Positions 6,035-6,983 of a DNA stretch of 6,983 bases are shown here, one piece after another. The notes below the pieces were generated by a model that was not told the origin of the DNA, searched no databases, and saw only the letters and a list, made by a program, of their open reading frames with translations. Source of the stretch: an uncultured Gemmatimonadota bacterium (lineage in GTDB: Bacteria > Gemmatimonadota > Gemmatimonadetes > Gemmatimonadales > GWC2-71-9); assembly GCA_946479825.1 (NCBI GenBank), contig CAMLHU010000114.1, positions 1-6,983 on the forward strand, written 5' to 3'. The position numbers and the translations under genes are program-made. Positions within the stretch are counted from its first letter, which is position 1. The number at the start of each line of letters is the position of its first letter.

Positions 6035-6334
6035 ATGTCCCGCGCCTTCGTGAACGACGATGCGGCGGGGGAACCGCTCCCCGAGCATCGCTACCCGCTC
6101 CCCCCGTCCGACGACCCCGGATTCCCGGAGGCCGCCGCGCGCGCCCTCCTCGCCGGGGCCGACCAGGCCGACACCATCGGCGCCGAGGAGGCCACCGGCT
6201 ACCCCTGGGGGTCGCCGGACCTGGTCCCCCACGTCGAACGGATCCTGGCCGAGGCCCGCCGCCGCGGCGACGACCGCCTCGAGCAGCTGGCCGAGCGTTT
6301 CCTCCGCGCCGCCTCCCCGTGTTCATCGAGCTGA
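6035..6334 (+). CDS. Conserved-looking 99-aa protein of unknown function
   Basis: An acidic soluble protein with no signal peptide or membrane segment. The N-terminus (MSRAFVNDDAAGEPLPEHRYPLPPSDDPGFPEAAARALL) is Pro/Asp-rich. The middle contains ADTIGAEEATGYPWGSPDL, and the C-terminal half (LVPHVERILAEARRRGDDRLEQLAERFLRAA) looks like two amphipathic helices. The layout of a short disordered arm followed by a helical pair suggests a small binding protein, but this is inference. I recognise the general pattern as a recurring hypothetical protein in Gemmatimonadota-like genomes, from memory only. The ATG at 6035 is 4 bp after the stop of the M23-like gene and lacks a clear Shine-Dalgarno, consistent with coupling. 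Its end overlaps the next gene by 16 bp. The pair may work together. Confidence 0.75.
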   Translation: MSRAFVNDDAAGEPLPEHRYPLPPSDDPGFPEAAARALLAGADQADTIGAEEATGYPWGSPDLVPHVERILAEARRRGDDRLEQLAERFLRAASPCSSS

Positions 6335-6900
6335 CCGACCACCTCCGCTGCCCGGCCGAGCACGACGAGGCCTTCCTCGTCCTGCTGCCTGACGCCGTGG
6401 ACGACCGCGGCGTCCGGTCGGGGATGCTGGGCTGTCCGGTGTGCCAGGCGGAGTACCGCATCGCCGACGGCGTCGTCCGGTTCGGCGAGGCGCCCCATCC
6501 GGCCGGGGCGCCGCCGCTCCGGGCGGAGGCCGTCCACGCCTTCCTCGGTTTGAGCGGGCCCGGGGGCTACGCGGCGCTGGTGGGCGACGTGGCAGGGGTG
6601 CTTCCCGACCTGGTCGGGCTCGATCCCGGGGTGCACTTCGCGGCCATTGACGCGCCGGCCGGCGTCACCGAGTCGCGCGCGGTGAGCGTGCTGCTCGCCG
6701 ATCGCATTCCGTTCAAGCGCGCTTCGCTCCGCGGCGTGGTGCTGGGCGGCGGCTATGGCGGGGACGACCGCTGGGTGGGCGAGGCGCGGCGGGTGCTGCT
6801 GCCCGGGCTGCGGATGGCGGGATCGGGGCCGGCCCCGGAGCGGGCCGACGTCCAGGTGCTCGCTGAGGCGGACGGGTGGTGGGTGGGGGTGGGGAAGTGA
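6319..6900 (+). CDS. Trm112-like zinc ribbon fused to a methyltransferase-like remnant
   Basis: A 193-aa protein starting at a GTG (6319) inside the end of the preceding gene, with no Shine-Dalgarno and probably translated by coupling. Residues 5-55 look like a Trm112-type zinc-ribbon segment (PF03966 pattern). LRCPAEH supplies C11 and possibly H15, GCPVC supplies C39 and C42, followed by AEYRIADGVVRF, which matches the family's YPI-x-DG-hydrophobic ending. Residues 75-193 resemble the later half of a class I SAM methyltransferase. LADRIPFKRASLRGVVLGGG (145-164) aligns in style with the usual LPF-x-SFD-hydrophobic motif, and VGEARRVLLPGLRMAG (172-187) with EA-x-RVL-x-PGG. The glycine-rich SAM motif I is not evident; GPGGYAALVG (about 80-89) may be a decayed version. 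It may therefore be a non-catalytic partner or regulator. The function is not known. Confidence 0.75.
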   Translation: MFIELTDHLRCPAEHDEAFLVLLPDAVDDRGVRSGMLGCPVCQAEYRIADGVVRFGEAPHPAGAPPLRAEAVHAFLGLSGPGGYAALVGDVAGVLPDLVGLDPGVHFAAIDAPAGVTESRAVSVLLADRIPFKRASLRGVVLGGGYGGDDRWVGEARRVLLPGLRMAGSGPAPERADVQVLAEADGWWVGVGK

Positions 6901-6983
6901 GGGGCAGGCAGCCTAAGCGGTAAGCCGTGAGCGGGCGAGGGGTGGCGAAGACGCGAACCCGGAAAATGGACGGGCCCCCGATC
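6901..6983 (+). other. Terminal intergenic stretch without a supported gene
   Basis: After the stop of the Trm112-like gene, 83 bases remain. They hold an imperfect 7-bp tandem repeat, no clear hairpin-plus-T-run terminator, and two weak start candidates near the right edge that run out of the window. Nothing more can be supported. Confidence 0.4.
6914..6934 (+). repeat. Imperfect 7-bp tandem repeat, three units
   Basis: Three adjacent heptamers are visible: TAAGCGG (6914-6920), TAAGCCG (6921-6927) and TGAGCGG (6928-6934). Each differs from TAAGCGG by at most one base. It starts 13 bp after the stop of the last gene. Too short to classify; it could be a small intergenic heptamer repeat family. 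Confidence 0.45.

Noticed and set aside
6927..6983. Start of another plus-strand gene (GTG at 6927 or ATG at 6966)
   Set aside because: The frame is open to the edge, but there is no proper ribosome site and only 6-19 codons, and the GTG lies within the heptamer repeat.

Overview
This is a GC-rich window (roughly 70 % by eye) with tightly packed genes, many GTG starts, weak Shine-Dalgarno sites and long spurious antisense reading frames. Lineage cannot be proved from 7 kb. The gene set (a PTPS-family enzyme, FolE and an SDR in overlapping order, a secreted propeller/M23 protein, and two small proteins of a type I associate with Gemmatimonadota) suggests Gemmatimonadota or a similar high-GC Gram-negative.

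Left part, minus strand (1-2383). Reading in the direction of transcription there are four genes. The first is a 55-aa two-helix membrane protein with a GTG start set by a strong GGGAGG site. Next is an AI-2E family (PF01594) transporter of 413 aa. Then comes a 200-aa exported or membrane protein with four predicted helices, each carrying a histidine near its N-terminal end. Last is the 5' end of another exported protein cut by the window edge; its N-terminus resembles the 200-aa protein, so the two may be tandem paralogues.

Centre (2384-2719). This divergent intergenic region holds an AT-rich patch. On the plus strand a TTGACC-17 nt-TATTTT promoter is visible. The same patch read on the minus strand gives TAAAAT. 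Downstream lies a leader of about 280 nt with three GC hairpins, one a perfect 9-bp stem, directly ahead of the pterin genes.

Right part, plus strand (2720-6900). Six genes form one compact run with overlaps or a 4-bp gap. They are a 6-pyruvoyl-tetrahydropterin synthase-like enzyme with the C-x5-HGH motif, GTP cyclohydrolase I (folE), a classical SDR, a secreted propeller + M23 peptidase-like + carboxypeptidase-regulatory-like protein, a 99-aa protein of unknown function, and a Trm112-like zinc ribbon fused to a methyltransferase-like remnant. The first three match the three enzymatic steps GTP -> dihydroneopterin triphosphate -> 6-pyruvoyl-tetrahydropterin -> tetrahydrobiopterin. A bacterial tetrahydrobiopterin-type pathway is therefore the most attractive functional hypothesis. 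The SDR assignment is inference.

The last 83 bases hold a short imperfect 7-bp tandem repeat and no gene that can be supported.
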